Counted from the stretch's first letter, positions 38,207 to 57,707 are shown. The stretch: 64,000 nt of DNA from Deinococcus budaensis (GCF_014201885.1 NZ_JACHFN010000006.1:124001-188000), one strand, 5' to 3'. Program-made: numbers and translations. The notes: generated from the sequence alone by a model not told the origin.

Positions 38207-39082
38207 TTATAGCTGGCCGTAATTCTGGTTGAAGGTATCGCAGCCGTTGGGGTCGCCGCTCTGAAAGCCCTTCATGAACCAGCGGACGCGCTGCTCGCTG
38301 CTGCCGTGGGTAAAGGCGTCGGGCACGACCCGGCCCTGGCTCTGGCGCTGCAAGGTGTCGTCCCCGATGGCGGCGGCGGTGTTCACGGCCTCGCGCACGT
38401 CCTGCTGGGTCAGGTTGGCCAGCGAGGACACCCGGTTGCCCCACACCCCGGCGAAGCAGTCGGCTTGCAGCTCCAGCCGCACCCCGTAGGTGTTCGCCTC
38501 GGCCTCGGTGCGCGCCTGCTGCTGGGCGCGGCTGACCTGATCGGCGATGCCGAGTTCGTTCTGAACGTGGTGGCCGACCTCGTGCGCGATCACGTAAGAG
38601 TACGCGAAGTCGCCGCCGCCCCCCAGCCGCCGGTCCATCTGGTCGAAAAAGGCGGTGTCGAGGTAGATCTTGTTGTCCAGCGGACAGTAGAAGGGACCGA
38701 CCGCGCTGCTGGCCTGCCCGCAGGCGCTGCGCACCGCGCCTGTGAACGGCACCACGACCGGTTTGGTGTAGGTGCGCCCCGCCTGCTGGAAGATGCCGCC
38801 CCAGACCTCGTTGGTGCTCCCCAGGATGCGGTCGAGAAACTCGTCGACCTCGCTCTCGCCGGGCTGCCCGGCCTGCGGCACAGACTGGGGCTGCGTCTGG
38901 GCCGGGGGAGCGCCGCCGCCTCCGCCCAGCACCGCGCCGGGATCGACCCCGAAGAACATGGCGATGAGGGCGATGATCAGGCCGCCGATGCCGCCGCCCA
39001 CCGCCAGGCCGCCGCCCGGCAGGCCACCGCCGCCGCTGCGCTGCACACCGCCGCCACTGCGCGGGAGGTTTTTCCAGTCCAT
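38207..39082 (-). CDS. YpfJ/KPN_02809-type neutral zinc metallopeptidase
   Basis: 291 residues: a Gly-rich cytoplasmic N-terminus, one TM helix (about 32-52), then an exported domain with the zinc motif HEVGHHVQ (from His167) and [12 protein letters not shown] containing the third ligand. AAGGAGA precedes ATG 39082. It ends 10 bp before the start of the YgjP-like gene on the same strand, so the two metallopeptidases are probably co-transcribed. Confidence 0.92.
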   Translation of the reverse strand: MDWKNLPRSGGGVQRSGGGGLPGGGLAVGGGIGGLIIALIAMFFGVDPGAVLGGGGGAPPAQTQPQSVPQAGQPGESEVDEFLDRILGSTNEVWGGIFQQAGRTYTKPVVVPFTGAVRSACGQASSAVGPFYCPLDNKIYLDTAFFDQMDRRLGGGGDFAYSYVIAHEVGHHVQNELGIADQVSRAQQQARTEAEANTYGVRLELQADCFAGVWGNRVSSLANLTQQDVREAVNTAAAIGDDTLQRQSQGRVVPDAFTHGSSEQRVRWFMKGFQSGDPNGCDTFNQNYGQL

Positions 39083-39235
39083 AGTCCCTTGTCTCTCCTT
39101 TGTCTGCCCGGCTCCCCGCCTGCTGGGCCGCCCGGTTGTACGCTGGCCCGCATTCTAGGCGGGCCAGCCCCGGCGCGGCCTTGAGGGAAACTGCACCAAC
39201 CGGCGGGCGCGGCGCCGGTCCGTCTCGCAGGCGGG

Positions 39236-42657
<3,422 letters not shown>

Positions 42658-42661
<4 letters not shown>

Positions 42662-43989
42662 GGGGTCTCCCCTCCCCCGCTGGCGGCGGGTGCGGTGCTG
42701 GCCGCAGGCGCAGTCACCCGCACGCTGGCCCCGTCTTGCAGGCTGGGGGGCACGGGGGAGATGACCCGCGCCCCCTCCTCCACCCCGCGCACCGCGACCC
42801 GGCCCTGCGTCTCGGCGACGACCGTGACAGGCACCCGGCGGGCCACGCCATCCTCCGCCACGTACACGGCGCTCTCGCCGCCGTCCACCGCCAGGGCCGC
42901 CGTGGGCACCAGCACGCCGCCGCCTAGGGTCGCCCGGTAGCGCACCTGCGCCGTGCCGCCCACCGGCAGCGCCTCGCCGCCCTCGACCCGCGCGGTCACC
43001 GGGACCAGCCGGTCGGTTCCGGCCACGCCGCTGGCGTCCTGCACGGTGGCGAGGTAGGTCCGGCCCGCGTAGTCGAGGTTGAGCCGGGTGCCGGGGGTCA
43101 GCGCTCCGGCGTCTCCGGGCGTCACGTTGAAGGTCGCGCGCAGGCTGCCGGGCGCGACCAGCCGGAAGACCGGGCTGCCCTGGGCGGCGAACTCGCCCTC
43201 CTCGACCGCCAGCGAGGCGATCACGCCCGCAAAGGGCGCCCGGACGCGGGTGCGGCCCAGGTTCTCCTCGGCCTGACGCACGCCCGCCTGCGCGCTCTCG
43301 ACCTGGGCTTCCAGCAGCGCGAGGCTGCCCTGGCCGCCCCGCCCGTTCTGGGTGAGGTTGCTTCTCGCCTGCGCGAGCTGGCTTTCGGCCTGCGCCTGGG
43401 CGCTGCGGGCCGCCGTCAGGTCCGCCTGGCTGATGCCGCCCAGCGCATACAGCTCGGCGGCGCTGGCCGCGTCCTGCCTGGCTCTTTGCAGGTTCGCCTC
43501 GGCGGCGCGCACGGCGGCTTCCAGCGACGCGCTGCCCTGGGCCGTGTTCGTGCGGGTCTGCCCCAGGTTGATCTGGGCCTGGCGCAGTTGCAGCCGGGCA
43601 CTTTCCAGCGCCTGCCGCGCCGGGGTGTCGTCAAGCTGCACGACGACGGCCCCGGCGGCGACCTGCTCGCCCTCCTCGGCCAGCACCCGCGTCACGGTGC
43701 CGCCGCTCTGGGCGGCCACGTTACTGTCGCGGTCGGCGCGCAGGGTGGCCGAGGCGCTGCGGCCCACCGTCAGGGTGCCGGGCTGGGCGGTGACGGTCCG
43801 CACGGCGAGCGCGGTCGTCTTGGGCGGCGCGGCGTCGAGGTCGTTGCGGGCGGCGCTGGAAGCGGAGGCGGCGGGCGTCGCCGTGCCGGACCCGGTCTCC
43901 TCCCCTCCGGGCGCGCAGGCGGCGAGCAGCAGCGGCAGGGTCAGCCCCAGCGCCAGAACGGGGCGGTGCAGGGCCGGGCGGCGGGCCAC
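42658..43989 (-). CDS. RND efflux periplasmic adaptor (membrane fusion protein), lipoprotein
   Basis: About 443 residues from GTG 43989. Lipobox LLLAAC (Cys25), lipoyl-type half motifs ([27 protein letters not shown] and [20 protein letters not shown]), a long alpha hairpin between them, and a beta-barrel domain. It links the pump to the outer-membrane channel. The start is uncertain: GTG 43998 is an in-frame alternative that overlaps the upstream tolC-like gene. Confidence 0.9.
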
Positions 43990-43994
43990 CTCCC

Positions 43995-45047
43995 TCACCT
44001 CACCAGTCCGGTCACGTCGCGGCCGGAAGCGGCGGAGAGGGCGGCGAGGGCGCGCCACAGCCCGCCCTGCGCCTGGGTGACCCCGAACTCGGCCTGCTGC
44101 GCCTGCACCTGCGCCGACTGCACCTCGACGGCGGCGGCGGTCCCGGCGCGGAGGCGGGCCTGCGCCTGGCTTAGCGCAGTCTGCGCGTTGGCGAGGGTCT
44201 GGCGGGCCAGGTTCACCCGTTCCTGGGCGTCTTGCACGGCGCGGTAGGCGTCGCGGACCCCGGTCGCGGAGGCGCGCACCGCGCCTTCCAGGTCGCGGCG
44301 GGCGTTGGCGAGGGCGACGCGGGCGTCTTCCAGGGTGCGGGCGGGCGTGTAGTCGTTGTCGGCCAGCCGGACTTGCAGGGCGGCGAATTCGGCCCCCTGC
44401 GCGGCCTGCACCAGCGTGGGCAGGCGGGTGTCCAGCCCGGCTTGCAGCGTGGCGAGCGTGGCTCCGAGCCGGGGCGGGGCGGGGGGCGCGGCCAGCGTCA
44501 GGTTGGTCCCCGCGCCCAGGCCCAGCGTGCGGGCGAGCTGCGCTTCGAGGACCGGCAGCCCCGCCCGCGCGTCGGCGAGTTCCTGGCGGTTCTGGTTGAG
44601 GCTGGTCTGGGCGCGGTTCAGGTCGAGCTGGGTGGCGACCCGGGCCTGAAGGCGGGCGCGGGCGATCTGCACGTTGCGCTCGTCGAGCCGCACCTGGGCC
44701 GCGTTGAGGTTGATGCGCCCGGCGGCCTCGGCGGCGGCGAGGTACTGGTTGATCACGTCTCGCGTCACGTTCAGCTTGGTTCCGGCCAGCGTGGCCTCGG
44801 CGGCCCGCAGCCCCTGTTCGGCCTGGGTGATCGTGGTGATGATCGCCGCCGGGTCGGCGCGGGTGGCGCGCACGGTGGCCTGCGCCTTCTGGAGGTTGGC
44901 GCGGGCGGTCGTCACGTCGGGGCCGCTTTCCAGCGCGCGGGCCACGGCGCCCGGCAGGGTCAGGCTGGTCTGGGCCTGGGCAGAGGCGGGCGCGGCCGCG
45001 CCGAGGGCGAGCGCGAGGGTCAGGGCAGGGGGAACAACAAGCTTCAT
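43995..45047 (-). CDS. TolC-family outer membrane factor 2 (short)
   Basis: 350 residues: signal peptide (about 1-25), then tandem coiled-coil OEP repeats ([54 protein letters not shown]). Shorter than typical TolC (430-490), so the barrel strands may be reduced. Its ATG overlaps the stop of the other tolC-like gene by four bases. Confidence 0.85.
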   Translation of the reverse strand: MKLVVPPALTLALALGAAAPASAQAQTSLTLPGAVARALESGPDVTTARANLQKAQATVRATRADPAAIITTITQAEQGLRAAEATLAGTKLNVTRDVINQYLAAAEAAGRINLNAAQVRLDERNVQIARARLQARVATQLDLNRAQTSLNQNRQELADARAGLPVLEAQLARTLGLGAGTNLTLAAPPAPPRLGATLATLQAGLDTRLPTLVQAAQGAEFAALQVRLADNDYTPARTLEDARVALANARRDLEGAVRASATGVRDAYRAVQDAQERVNLARQTLANAQTALSQAQARLRAGTAAAVEVQSAQVQAQQAEFGVTQAQGGLWRALAALSAASGRDVTGLVR

Positions 45048-46561
45048 GGGCGGGCCTCCGGGGGGGCGGGAACGGGGGGAAGGGAGAGCAGGGTGGGGTC
45101 GAGGTCGGTGGTGGCCTGCGCCAGCCGCAGCGAGGCGAGGTGGGCCTGGATCAGGGCGGCGTCGGCGGCCAGCCGGGCCTGCTGGGCCGCGAGTTCGGCG
45201 GCCTGCACGTCCAGGGCGGTGACCAGCCCCGCTTCCAGCCGCGCGCGGGCGGTGGCGAGCGCGGCCTCGGCGCGGGCAAGGGCGCCGCGCTGGCGCGTGA
45301 GGGCGTCCCGGGCCGTGCCCAGGTCCGCGAGGCGTTGGCGCACGTCGAGGTCCACACTCCGGCGGGCCGCGTCCAGCGCGAGCTGGGCACCCTCCACCCC
45401 CACCCCCGCCGAGGCGAGCGCGACTCCCTTGCCGCCGCCCACGACCGGCAGGCGCCCGCTGAGGCTGAGGGCCACCCCGGTGGGACGGGCCGGGGTGGGG
45501 GACTGGCCCCCCGGCGTCTGGCCGGGCGAGGGGGAGGTCGGGGCGGTCGTGAGCGGCACGCTGACCTGCCCGGCGAGGACACCGGACTTGAAGTCGAGGC
45601 TGCCGCCGATCACCCGGCCCGCCGCGCCCTGGGCGCCCGCCAGCTCGCCGACCTGCACCCCGGCGCTGAGGTCGGGCAGCCGGGCGTCGAGTTCGGCGGC
45701 GCGGCGCTGCGCCTGCGCGTCGGCGAGGTCGCCCGCCGCGCGCTGCACCTCGGGGCGGCCGCCCAGGGCGCGGGCCACCAGAGGCTCGGCCGGGCCGGGA
45801 TCGCCGGGCGCGGCGGGCAGCGGGCCGAAGGCCGCCGGGTCCACCGGCAGGGTGACCGGCCCGCCCAGCAGGTTCGCCAGCGCCCGCGCCGCGAGGTCCA
45901 CGTCGGTGCGGGCTTCCCGCAGCGCGGCTTCCGCGTCGGTCAGCGCCCCCTGGCGGGCCAGCAGGCCCTCGGCAGAGAGGACCCCCGCCGCGCGCTGGGC
46001 CTGGGCGACCTCGGCCTGCCGGGCGGCCAGGGTCGCCTGCGCTTCAGCCAGGATCAGCGCCGCCGCCGCGCTGCGGGCGTTCCAGTAGGCCCCCACGGCG
46101 TTGACCAGCAGGCCCAGCTGCGAGGCCCGCGCTTCGGCCCCGGCGCGCGCCAGGGCGCGCTCGGCGCTCGCCACGGCGGCCAGGGCAGGCGACCACGGCA
46201 GCACGCTCGCAGAAGCCTGCGCGCTCAGGGTGGCCCCCAGGGTGGTGTCGCCCGAGGCCAGCGGCACCCGCACGGCGGTCAGGTCCACCCCCAGCGAGAC
46301 GTTCAGCCCCGCGCGCGCCCGGGCGCTCTCCAGCGCCAGCGCCGCTCCGCGGGCCTGCAACTCCGCGCTGCGCCAGCCGGGGCTGCCGCGCAGCCGGGTG
46401 AGCGTCTCCGCCAGCGTCAGCGGTGGCAGGGGCGACGGAGCGGCGCTGGGCACAGGCGGCGCAGCAGAAGGCGCCGCCCCCCCCTGCGCCGCCGCCAGCG
46501 GGGAGGCGAGCAGGGCCAGCGAGAGCAGCAGCAGCAGCGGTCGGAGCGGTGGAGCGTGCAT
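45044..46561 (-). CDS. TolC-family outer membrane factor 1
   Basis: 505 residues with a signal peptide ([18 protein letters not shown]) and two OEP repeats ([47 protein letters not shown]). GAGG lies six bases before ATG 46561. First gene of the efflux operon, with a TetR operator candidate about 36 bp upstream. Confidence 0.88.
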   Translation of the reverse strand: MHAPPLRPLLLLLSLALLASPLAAAQGGAAPSAAPPVPSAAPSPLPPLTLAETLTRLRGSPGWRSAELQARGAALALESARARAGLNVSLGVDLTAVRVPLASGDTTLGATLSAQASASVLPWSPALAAVASAERALARAGAEARASQLGLLVNAVGAYWNARSAAAALILAEAQATLAARQAEVAQAQRAAGVLSAEGLLARQGALTDAEAALREARTDVDLAARALANLLGGPVTLPVDPAAFGPLPAAPGDPGPAEPLVARALGGRPEVQRAAGDLADAQAQRRAAELDARLPDLSAGVQVGELAGAQGAAGRVIGGSLDFKSGVLAGQVSVPLTTAPTSPSPGQTPGGQSPTPARPTGVALSLSGRLPVVGGGKGVALASAGVGVEGAQLALDAARRSVDLDVRQRLADLGTARDALTRQRGALARAEAALATARARLEAGLVTALDVQAAELAAQQARLAADAALIQAHLASLRLAQATTDLDPTLLSLPPVPAPPEARP

Positions 46562-46596
46562 GGAAAACCTCGGCAAAGCGCAGGAGAAGGGGGGAG

Positions 46597-46621
46597 TTAA
46601 CGAGTGGGCACTTGCTTATGG
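46597..46621. promoter_or_regulatory. TetR operator candidate 2, upstream of the efflux operon
   Basis: TTAACGAGTGGGCACTTGCTTATGG; read on the minus strand it begins CCATAAG and ends TTAA and matches operator candidate 1 at about 20 of 25 positions. The core is AGTG-CC-CACT. Confidence 0.6.
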
Positions 46622-46677
46622 GCCGGCTGATGGGGACGGGCCGGAGCGCGCGGCGAGGGGGCCTTTTCTTCGCCCCG

Positions 46678-47271
46678 CTACGGCTCCAGCCCCGGCCACA
46701 GCACGTCGAGCAGCCCGCGCACGAAGCGGCCGGGGTCGAGCGGTTCGCGGCCCGCTTCAGGCAACATCAGCTCGCGGTGAACGTAGTGGGTCAGGGTGCC
46801 GACCAGGGTCAGGGCCGCCACGTCGGCGTCCACCGGGCGCACCCGGCCCAGCCCCACCTCGGCGCGCAGGTAGGCGGCCAGGGCGTCGGCGTCGTGCCGG
46901 ACCGGGTTGCCGAGCCGTTCGAGCATCGGGTTGTGCGCCGGGGCGTGTCCGCGCGAGAAGATCAGCATCAGGTTGGGCACGATCCGCTCGGAGGCTTCCA
47001 GAAAGCGCAGCGCCGAGCGCTCCAGGTTGCGCCGCACGTCGCCCGCGCCGACCAGCGTGGGCAATTCCGCGCGCCAGGCCGCGTAGTCGCGCAACCCCAC
47101 GACCTCCTCGAACATGTCCTCCTTGGTCGCGAAGCGCTTGAAGAGCGTGCCTTCCGAGACCCCGGCGCGGCGGGCGATCTCGGCGGTCGTGGCCGAAAAG
47201 CCCTGCTCGACAAACACGGCCCGGGCCGCCTCCACGATCTGCTCGTCGGTGATGGTGCGCGGGCGGGCCAT
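46678..47271 (-). CDS. TetR-family transcriptional repressor
   Basis: 197 residues. N-terminal HTH ([46 protein letters not shown]) and a ligand-binding C-terminal domain. It sits directly upstream of the efflux operon on the same strand. Its start codon is inside operator candidate 1, which implies autoregulation, and candidate 2 sits before the efflux operon. Probably drug-responsive derepressor of the pump. Confidence 0.92.
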   Translation of the reverse strand: MARPRTITDEQIVEAARAVFVEQGFSATTAEIARRAGVSEGTLFKRFATKEDMFEEVVGLRDYAAWRAELPTLVGAGDVRRNLERSALRFLEASERIVPNLMLIFSRGHAPAHNPMLERLGNPVRHDADALAAYLRAEVGLGRVRPVDADVAALTLVGTLTHYVHRELMLPEAGREPLDPGRFVRGLLDVLWPGLEP

Positions 47272-47293
47272 AAGTGAGTGTCTACTCGTTAAT
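47268..47293. promoter_or_regulatory. TetR operator candidate 1, overlapping the tetR start
   Basis: CCATAAG then TGAGTGTCTACTCGTTAA; contains GAGT-GTCT-ACTC arms. It includes the tetR ATG (complement of 47269-47271). It is a near copy of the site at 46597-46621 in inverted orientation. Confidence 0.6.
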
Positions 47294-47344
47294 GTCGGCG
47301 GTGTGCTGTAGGGCAGGGCACATTGCCCCCCTCAGCGCCCCCCT

Positions 47345-48423
<1,079 letters not shown>

Positions 48424-48427
<4 letters not shown>

Positions 48428-49977
48428 TTCTCTCTCCTCAGAATCAGCAGGGTCAGCAGGGCCCCGCTCGCCGCGATCACCAGCGCGTAGGGGGCGGCGG
48501 CGGCGTACTGCGCCTCCTCGGTGTAGGTCCAGACGTTGCTCGCCAGGGTGGCAAAGCCGGTCGGGGCCAGCAGCAGCGTCAGCGGCAGCTCCTTGAGCAC
48601 GCTCAGAAACACGAAGGCCGCGCTGGCGAGCAGCCCCGGGCGCATCAGCGGCAGCGTGACCCGCCACAGGGTGCGGCCCGGCGCGGCGCCCAGCACCCGC
48701 GCGGCCTCCTCCAGCCGGGGGGTGGCCTTGGACAGCGAGGTGCGGATCGGCCCGATCGCCTCGGCCACGAAATGCAGCGTGTACGCCAGGATCAGCAGCG
48801 CGAACGTCTGGTACAGCGCCGGACCCGACCGCAGCACGAAAAAGATCAGCGCCAGCGCAAAGGCCAGCGGCGGCGTCGCGTAGCCCAGGTAGGCCACCCG
48901 TTCGGTGAGCCGCGCGGCCCGCCCGGCGTAGCGGTTGCCGATGTACGCGAGCGGAAAGGCCAGCGCGGTCGTGGTCAGCGCGGCGACGGCGGCGGCGCCC
49001 AGGGCGCCCCGGGTCGCCTCGGCCAGCCCGGCGAGCGCGTAGGGGTTTTGCTCCAGCCGCAGCCAGTAGAGAACCGTGCCCAGCGGCACGACCAGGGCCG
49101 CCCCCGCCAGCAGGCCCACGAACGCCCAGGCGGGCAGCGTCCAGCCGCGCAGGGGAACCCGCGCCGGTTGCCGCGCCCCACCCGGCGACACCCGCGAGAG
49201 ATAGACGCCGCGCATCAGCCGCGCCTCCAGCCAGAGGGTCAGCCCGGTCACCGCGAGCAGCATCAGCGCCAGCCACGCCGAGTACACCCGGTCGTAGGCG
49301 GCGGTGTACTGCTGGTAGATCGCCGCGCTGAAGGTGGGATAGCGCATCAGGCTGGTCACCCCGAAGTCGCCCAGCACGTGCAGGGTGACCAGCAGCCCCC
49401 CCGAGAGCCACGCCGGGCGCAGGTGCGGCAGCGTGACCTGCCGGAAGGTCTGCCCCGGCGATCTCCCCAGCAGCCGGGCGGCGTCCTCCAGCGCGGGGTC
49501 CTGCGCCCGCAAGGCCGCGTGCAGGTTCAGAAACAGGTACGGAAAGGTAAACAGCGTCAACACCCCCAGCGCCCCCCAGAACCCGCTCGGCCCCGGCCAG
49601 TTCAGCCCGGTCACCGCCTGGATGGTCCCGCCCGGCCCGCTCGCCGCGATCAGGGCGTAGGCCCCCACATAGCCCGGGATGGCGAGCGGCAACACCCCCA
49701 GCAAGGTGAGCACCCAGCGCGGGCGGAAGGTCGTCCGGGCCGCCAGGTACGCCAGCGGCAGCGCGACCGCCGTTCCCGCCGCCAGCACCCCCAGCGCCAG
49801 CCCCAGCGTGTTGCCCAGCAGCTCCAGATTGCGTACCCGGAACACGATCTCGCGCAGCTCGCCTGCCTCGGCGCCAAAGGCGCGCAGCACCAGATACGAG
49901 AGCGGCAGCAAGACGCCCAGCGCCGTCAACAGGGCGGGCAGCAGCAGGGTGGGGGGCACGCGGCGTCGGGTGGTCAT
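48424..49977 (-). CDS. Fe(III)/thiamine-type ABC transporter permease (two fused TM domains)
   Basis: 517 residues with about twelve TM helices in two homologous halves. Each carries an EAA-like loop (LEDAARLLGRSPGQTFRQVTLPHLRP and LEEAARVLGAAPGRTLWRVTLPLMRPG). This is the FbpB/ThiP layout. It pairs with the ATPase downstream and, by family, with the iron-type binding protein at 51394-52392. Confidence 0.93.
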
Positions 49978-50314
49978 AGACAGGGCGCGGGCCAGGCGGC
50001 CAGCCGCGCCAATTTATCAGAGTGGGTTGGTCAGGATTGGGGGGCAGCCGTCCCGGTGCGGCTCCATCCGGTACACTGCTGCTGTCTTCGGACGGGAAGC
50101 ATGACAACGGGGACCGAGAGGGCTACGCCTCCAAAAGAGGTGAGCGCCCGTGGCTTCAACACGGACGCTCGGAAAGGTGGTGCTCTCTTGCGACACAAGA
50201 AGCCTACCGGAACCAGGGGCAAGCGACCAAAACGGAGGACAGGTGTCGAAGGGGTCCACGGTGCTGGTCGCTCAGCTCACGGCCCGGAAGAAGACACCGC
50301 TGACTGGGGGCCTT
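49978..50314. other. Intergenic region with strong secondary structure, unassigned
   Basis: No convincing gene. On the plus strand TACACT (50072-50077) is followed by a structured stretch: 11-bp arms with one mismatch (50142-50152 with 50160-50170), a CCTC/GAGG hairpin before it, and GGTGTC/GACACC (50242-50247 with 50293-50298). A plus-strand ORF from ATG 50101 uses codons unlike its neighbours and runs into the convergent gene. A small RNA is possible. Confidence 0.35.
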
Positions 50315-50800
50315 CTACACCCGAGTGTTCCGCCCCTCCTTCCCCACCAGCGCCGCTGCGGCCAGCGCGGGCAGCAGGCTCCAGATCAGCCCGTTGACGA
50401 GGCCGAAGGTCACGGGACCCCTTTGCTCCAGCGGTAGCCCCCGGACCAGCAGGCCATTCAGGCCCACGCCTCCCAGCGCCAGGGCCACGGCCGCCAGCAG
50501 ACCGACCCCCCACGACACCCAGCGGGCCTCGCCCGGCCAGCGCCTGCGCCGGGGCACGGCACACAGCAGCCCCAGCAAGAGGCCCAGGATCAGGAACAGG
50601 TTCGAGAAGCCGATCGTCAGCGGGTCGATAGGCTCCGAGGGGGCCGACTCCCACGTCAGCACCGGCCACAGCGCGGTGACCATCCACGCGGGCCAGCCCA
50701 GCACGCCCAGCCCCCGAGCCGGGGCAGGCCGCAGCAACAGCGATCCCAGCACCACCGCGCAAGTCAGCAGGGCGCCCAGCATTCCCCCCAGCAGGCCCAT
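50315..50800 (-). CDS. Small four-TM membrane protein A
   Basis: 161 residues with about four TM helices (GLLGGMLGALLTCAVVLGSLL; LFLILGLLLGLLCAV; GVGLLAAVALALGGVGLNGLL; LIWSLLPALAAAALV). Not recognised. It resembles its upstream neighbour in the segment RRRRWPGEARWVSWGVGLL against RWLRWRERPWLSLGVGLL, so the two are tandem paralogs. It lies between the importer's binding-protein gene and the permease/ATPase genes. Confidence 0.7.
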   Translation of the reverse strand: MGLLGGMLGALLTCAVVLGSLLLRPAPARGLGVLGWPAWMVTALWPVLTWESAPSEPIDPLTIGFSNLFLILGLLLGLLCAVPRRRRWPGEARWVSWGVGLLAAVALALGGVGLNGLLVRGLPLEQRGPVTFGLVNGLIWSLLPALAAAALVGKEGRNTRV

Positions 50801-50832
50801 GCCGCCAGTTCACCACAAGCGGAGAGGGCCAG

Positions 50833-51327
50833 TCAGGAGGCTCCCCTCCGCCTCGCCTGCCAGGCCAGCAGACTGACCCCCACCCCTGCGGCAGGCAAGG
50901 CCCAGGGCAACGAACGGGTAAAAGCCCGCGAGGCAGCCGCGTTCTCATCGAGAGCCAGCCCGTAGTGCAGGCCGTAATTCAGGGCGGCAGCTCCCAGCGC
51001 CAGCACGTTCGGGATCAGCAGTCCCACGCCCAGCGAGAGCCAGGGCCTCTCCCGCCAGCGCAGCCAGCGCGGAATCCCCAGCAGGACGCCAGCCAGGATG
51101 GCCCCCAGCAGGGTCGCCTGCACCAGACCGCCGATCTCGAAGGAGGGACTGAGACTCGCCGGGACCCAGACCAGCAACCAAACCACGCTCAGCGCGTACC
51201 CCAGCCCGGCGAGCGGCCTCGCCCGTGCCGGGGGCAAGAACGTGAAAGCCCAGACCAGCAGTCCCGCCAGCACAACGCCCATGAAGGTGCCCAGCAGCCA
51301 GAGCGGCGTGACCATGCCGCCGAGCAT
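50833..51327 (-). CDS. Small four-TM membrane protein B
   Basis: 164 residues from ATG 51327; ATG 51315 is also possible. About four TM helices (LWLLGTFMGVVLAGLLVWAF; GLGYALSVVWLLVWV; LVQATLLGAILAGVLLGIP; SLGVGLLIPNVLALGAAAL). Paralog of membrane protein A. Function unknown. 66 bp separate it from the binding-protein gene stop. Confidence 0.68.
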   Translation of the reverse strand: MLGGMVTPLWLLGTFMGVVLAGLLVWAFTFLPPARARPLAGLGYALSVVWLLVWVPASLSPSFEIGGLVQATLLGAILAGVLLGIPRWLRWRERPWLSLGVGLLIPNVLALGAAALNYGLHYGLALDENAAASRAFTRSLPWALPAAGVGVSLLAWQARRRGAS

Positions 51328-51393
51328 AGAGGGAGAAGCTCCACCCCACACGGGATGAAGCCTCTCTCTTCTTGCTGACCGCTGGCGACTGCC

Positions 51394-52392
51394 TTACAGC
51401 AGTCCGGCGTCGCGCAGCAGCTTCTGCGCCTTCTCGATGTTCTTGGGCAGCACGGCGGGGTCCAGGCGGGGGCTGCGCTTGGTCACGTCCGTATAGGGCA
51501 GCATGGTGGTGGGCTGGAGGATGTTGCCGATCACCGGGTACTCGAAGTTCACGCTCAGGAAAAAGGTCTGGGCGTCCTTGCCGACCAGGGCGCTCAGCAG
51601 CCGGACGGCGCTGGCCTGGTTCTTGCTGGTCTTCAGGATGGCCGCGCCCGTCGCGTTGCCCAGGTTGCCGATGTCGCCGTTCTTGAAAAAGTACGTCTCG
51701 ACGGGGTAACTCAGGCGGTTCACGCGCTGGATGTAGTAGTGGTTGGTCAGCGCCACGTCGATCTCGCCCGCACGCATGGCCTCCAGCATCCCGACGTTGC
51801 TGGTCTTGTAGTCCTTGGGTTGCAGCGCCTTCATGCCCTCGATCCACGCCCTGGTGGTCGCCTCGCCGTGCTTGGCGATCATGCCCGCCAGGAAATCCTG
51901 GAAGGACGGGTAGCTCACGGTCCAGCCGATGCGGCCTTTCAGGCTGGTCATCTTGGGCAGGTCCAGCACGCTGTCGGGAAGCTGCTCGGGCTTGATCTTG
52001 CCCGGGTTGTAGGCCAGCACGCGAAACCGCAGGGTGGTGGGCAGCCAGGAGCGGTCGTCGGGCACGTAGTCGGCGGCCACGTTGCGGGTCAGGGCCGTGC
52101 CCAGCCGCACGAACCGGCCGTCCTGCGCAAGTTCGCCCAGCGCGCCCACGCTGTTGCCCCAGTACACGTCGGCGGGGCTGCGGGCGCCCTCCTCGCGGAT
52201 CGCGGCGACCAGCTGGCTGTCGGTGCCGTAGCGCACGTTCACCTTGATGCCAGTCGAGCGCTCGAACTGCTGCACGATGGGGTCCACGAAAGTCTTGGCC
52301 CGGCCCGAGTACACGGTCAGGGTCTTGTTCGCCTGCGCCAGGGTGGTCCCGGTGAGCAGCAGGGCGGTCATCGCCAGCAGGAAGCGTTTCAC
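51394..52392 (-). CDS. Fe(III)-type ABC transporter solute-binding protein
   Basis: 332 residues from GTG 52392. Signal peptide (MKRFLLAMTALLLTGTTLAQA), TLTVYSGRAKTFVDPIVQQFE, SPADVYWGNSVGALGEL and the paired Tyr of NHYYIQRV that bind iron in FbpA-type proteins. Ferric iron is therefore the likely ligand. A strong promoter puts the GTG seven bases after its -10, so the message is leaderless. Confidence 0.9.
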   Translation of the reverse strand: MKRFLLAMTALLLTGTTLAQANKTLTVYSGRAKTFVDPIVQQFERSTGIKVNVRYGTDSQLVAAIREEGARSPADVYWGNSVGALGELAQDGRFVRLGTALTRNVAADYVPDDRSWLPTTLRFRVLAYNPGKIKPEQLPDSVLDLPKMTSLKGRIGWTVSYPSFQDFLAGMIAKHGEATTRAWIEGMKALQPKDYKTSNVGMLEAMRAGEIDVALTNHYYIQRVNRLSYPVETYFFKNGDIGNLGNATGAAILKTSKNQASAVRLLSALVGKDAQTFFLSVNFEYPVIGNILQPTTMLPYTDVTKRSPRLDPAVLPKNIEKAQKLLRDAGLL

Positions 52393-52399
52393 GTCCGGA

Positions 52400-52428
52400 A
52401 TCCTAAGTAACTTGATCGGGATTGTCAA
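52400..52428 (-). promoter_or_regulatory. Promoter of the Fe(III)-type binding protein gene
   Basis: Minus-strand -35 TTGACA (52428-52423), exactly 17-nt spacer, -10 TAGGAT (52405-52400), then seven bases to GTG 52392. A leaderless transcript is predicted. No clear Fur or DtxR box was recognised. Confidence 0.75.
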
Positions 52429-52482
52429 TCAGGGGGAGACGGCGGGGGGTGGGGGGAAGGGAAAGCTTTGCCGCTCACCCCC

Positions 52483-53505
<1,023 letters not shown>

Positions 53506-53621
53506 GGGGCGCAGTATGGCACCCACGCCCCCGCAACAGGCGGCCGCAGAAGACCCGCCGGGAGGGGGGCAGGTCACTTTCGGCTCTTTGGTGACTCTCA
53601 CATCCTCTGCTCAGGCTACGC

Positions 53622-53627
53622 TATGAT
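53622..53627 (+). promoter_or_regulatory. Possible -10 of the peptide ABC importer
   Basis: TATGAT, about 85 bp before ATG 53712. No good -35 at the right spacing, so this is tentative. Confidence 0.3.
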
Positions 53628-53711
53628 GCCTACCGTCTAAATCACCCCGGTCCGGTTTCCCGCGCAGCTCAGGTTTGCGCCGCGTTCCGTACCACCTGCC
53701 CAGGAGGCACC

Positions 53712-55433
<1,722 letters not shown>

Positions 55434-55453
55434 GTGGGGGTTCGCTGACTCGC

Positions 55454-55484
55454 GGCGGGGCAGGCTCTCGGGGCCTGCCCCGCC
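55454..55484 (+). terminator. Intra-operon hairpin after the binding protein
   Basis: 12-bp perfect stem (55454-55465 with 55473-55484), 7-nt loop, no T run. Likely a 3' stabiliser or partial terminator that raises binding-protein mRNA above that of the permeases. Confidence 0.65.
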
Positions 55485-55649
55485 CGTCTGTATGTCTGGC
55501 CCGGATGTGTGTATGGTGGGCTACTGGTTTCCTGGGAGCAGCTTCCGGCCCCCGCCTCCCGGCTCACCCACATTCACCACAGGCTCCCGGTTTGCGGCGA
55601 CAATCTGCGCAAGCGCCCCCGCCGGGCATCCCCCGCTTCGAGGTCCCTC

Positions 55650-57688
<2,039 letters not shown>

Positions 57689-57707
57689 GCCGTCTCCTCT
57701 CCTCCAG

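Noticed and set aside
50101..50397. Plus-strand ORF of about 98 codons starting ATG ACA ACG
   Set aside because: Weak ribosome site, no domain, rare codons, and its end runs over the convergent membrane-protein gene; treated as possible structured RNA instead.
52400..52428. Fur or DtxR/IdeR box in the Fe(III) binding-protein promoter
   Set aside because: Only scattered bases match; no inverted repeat of either consensus is present.
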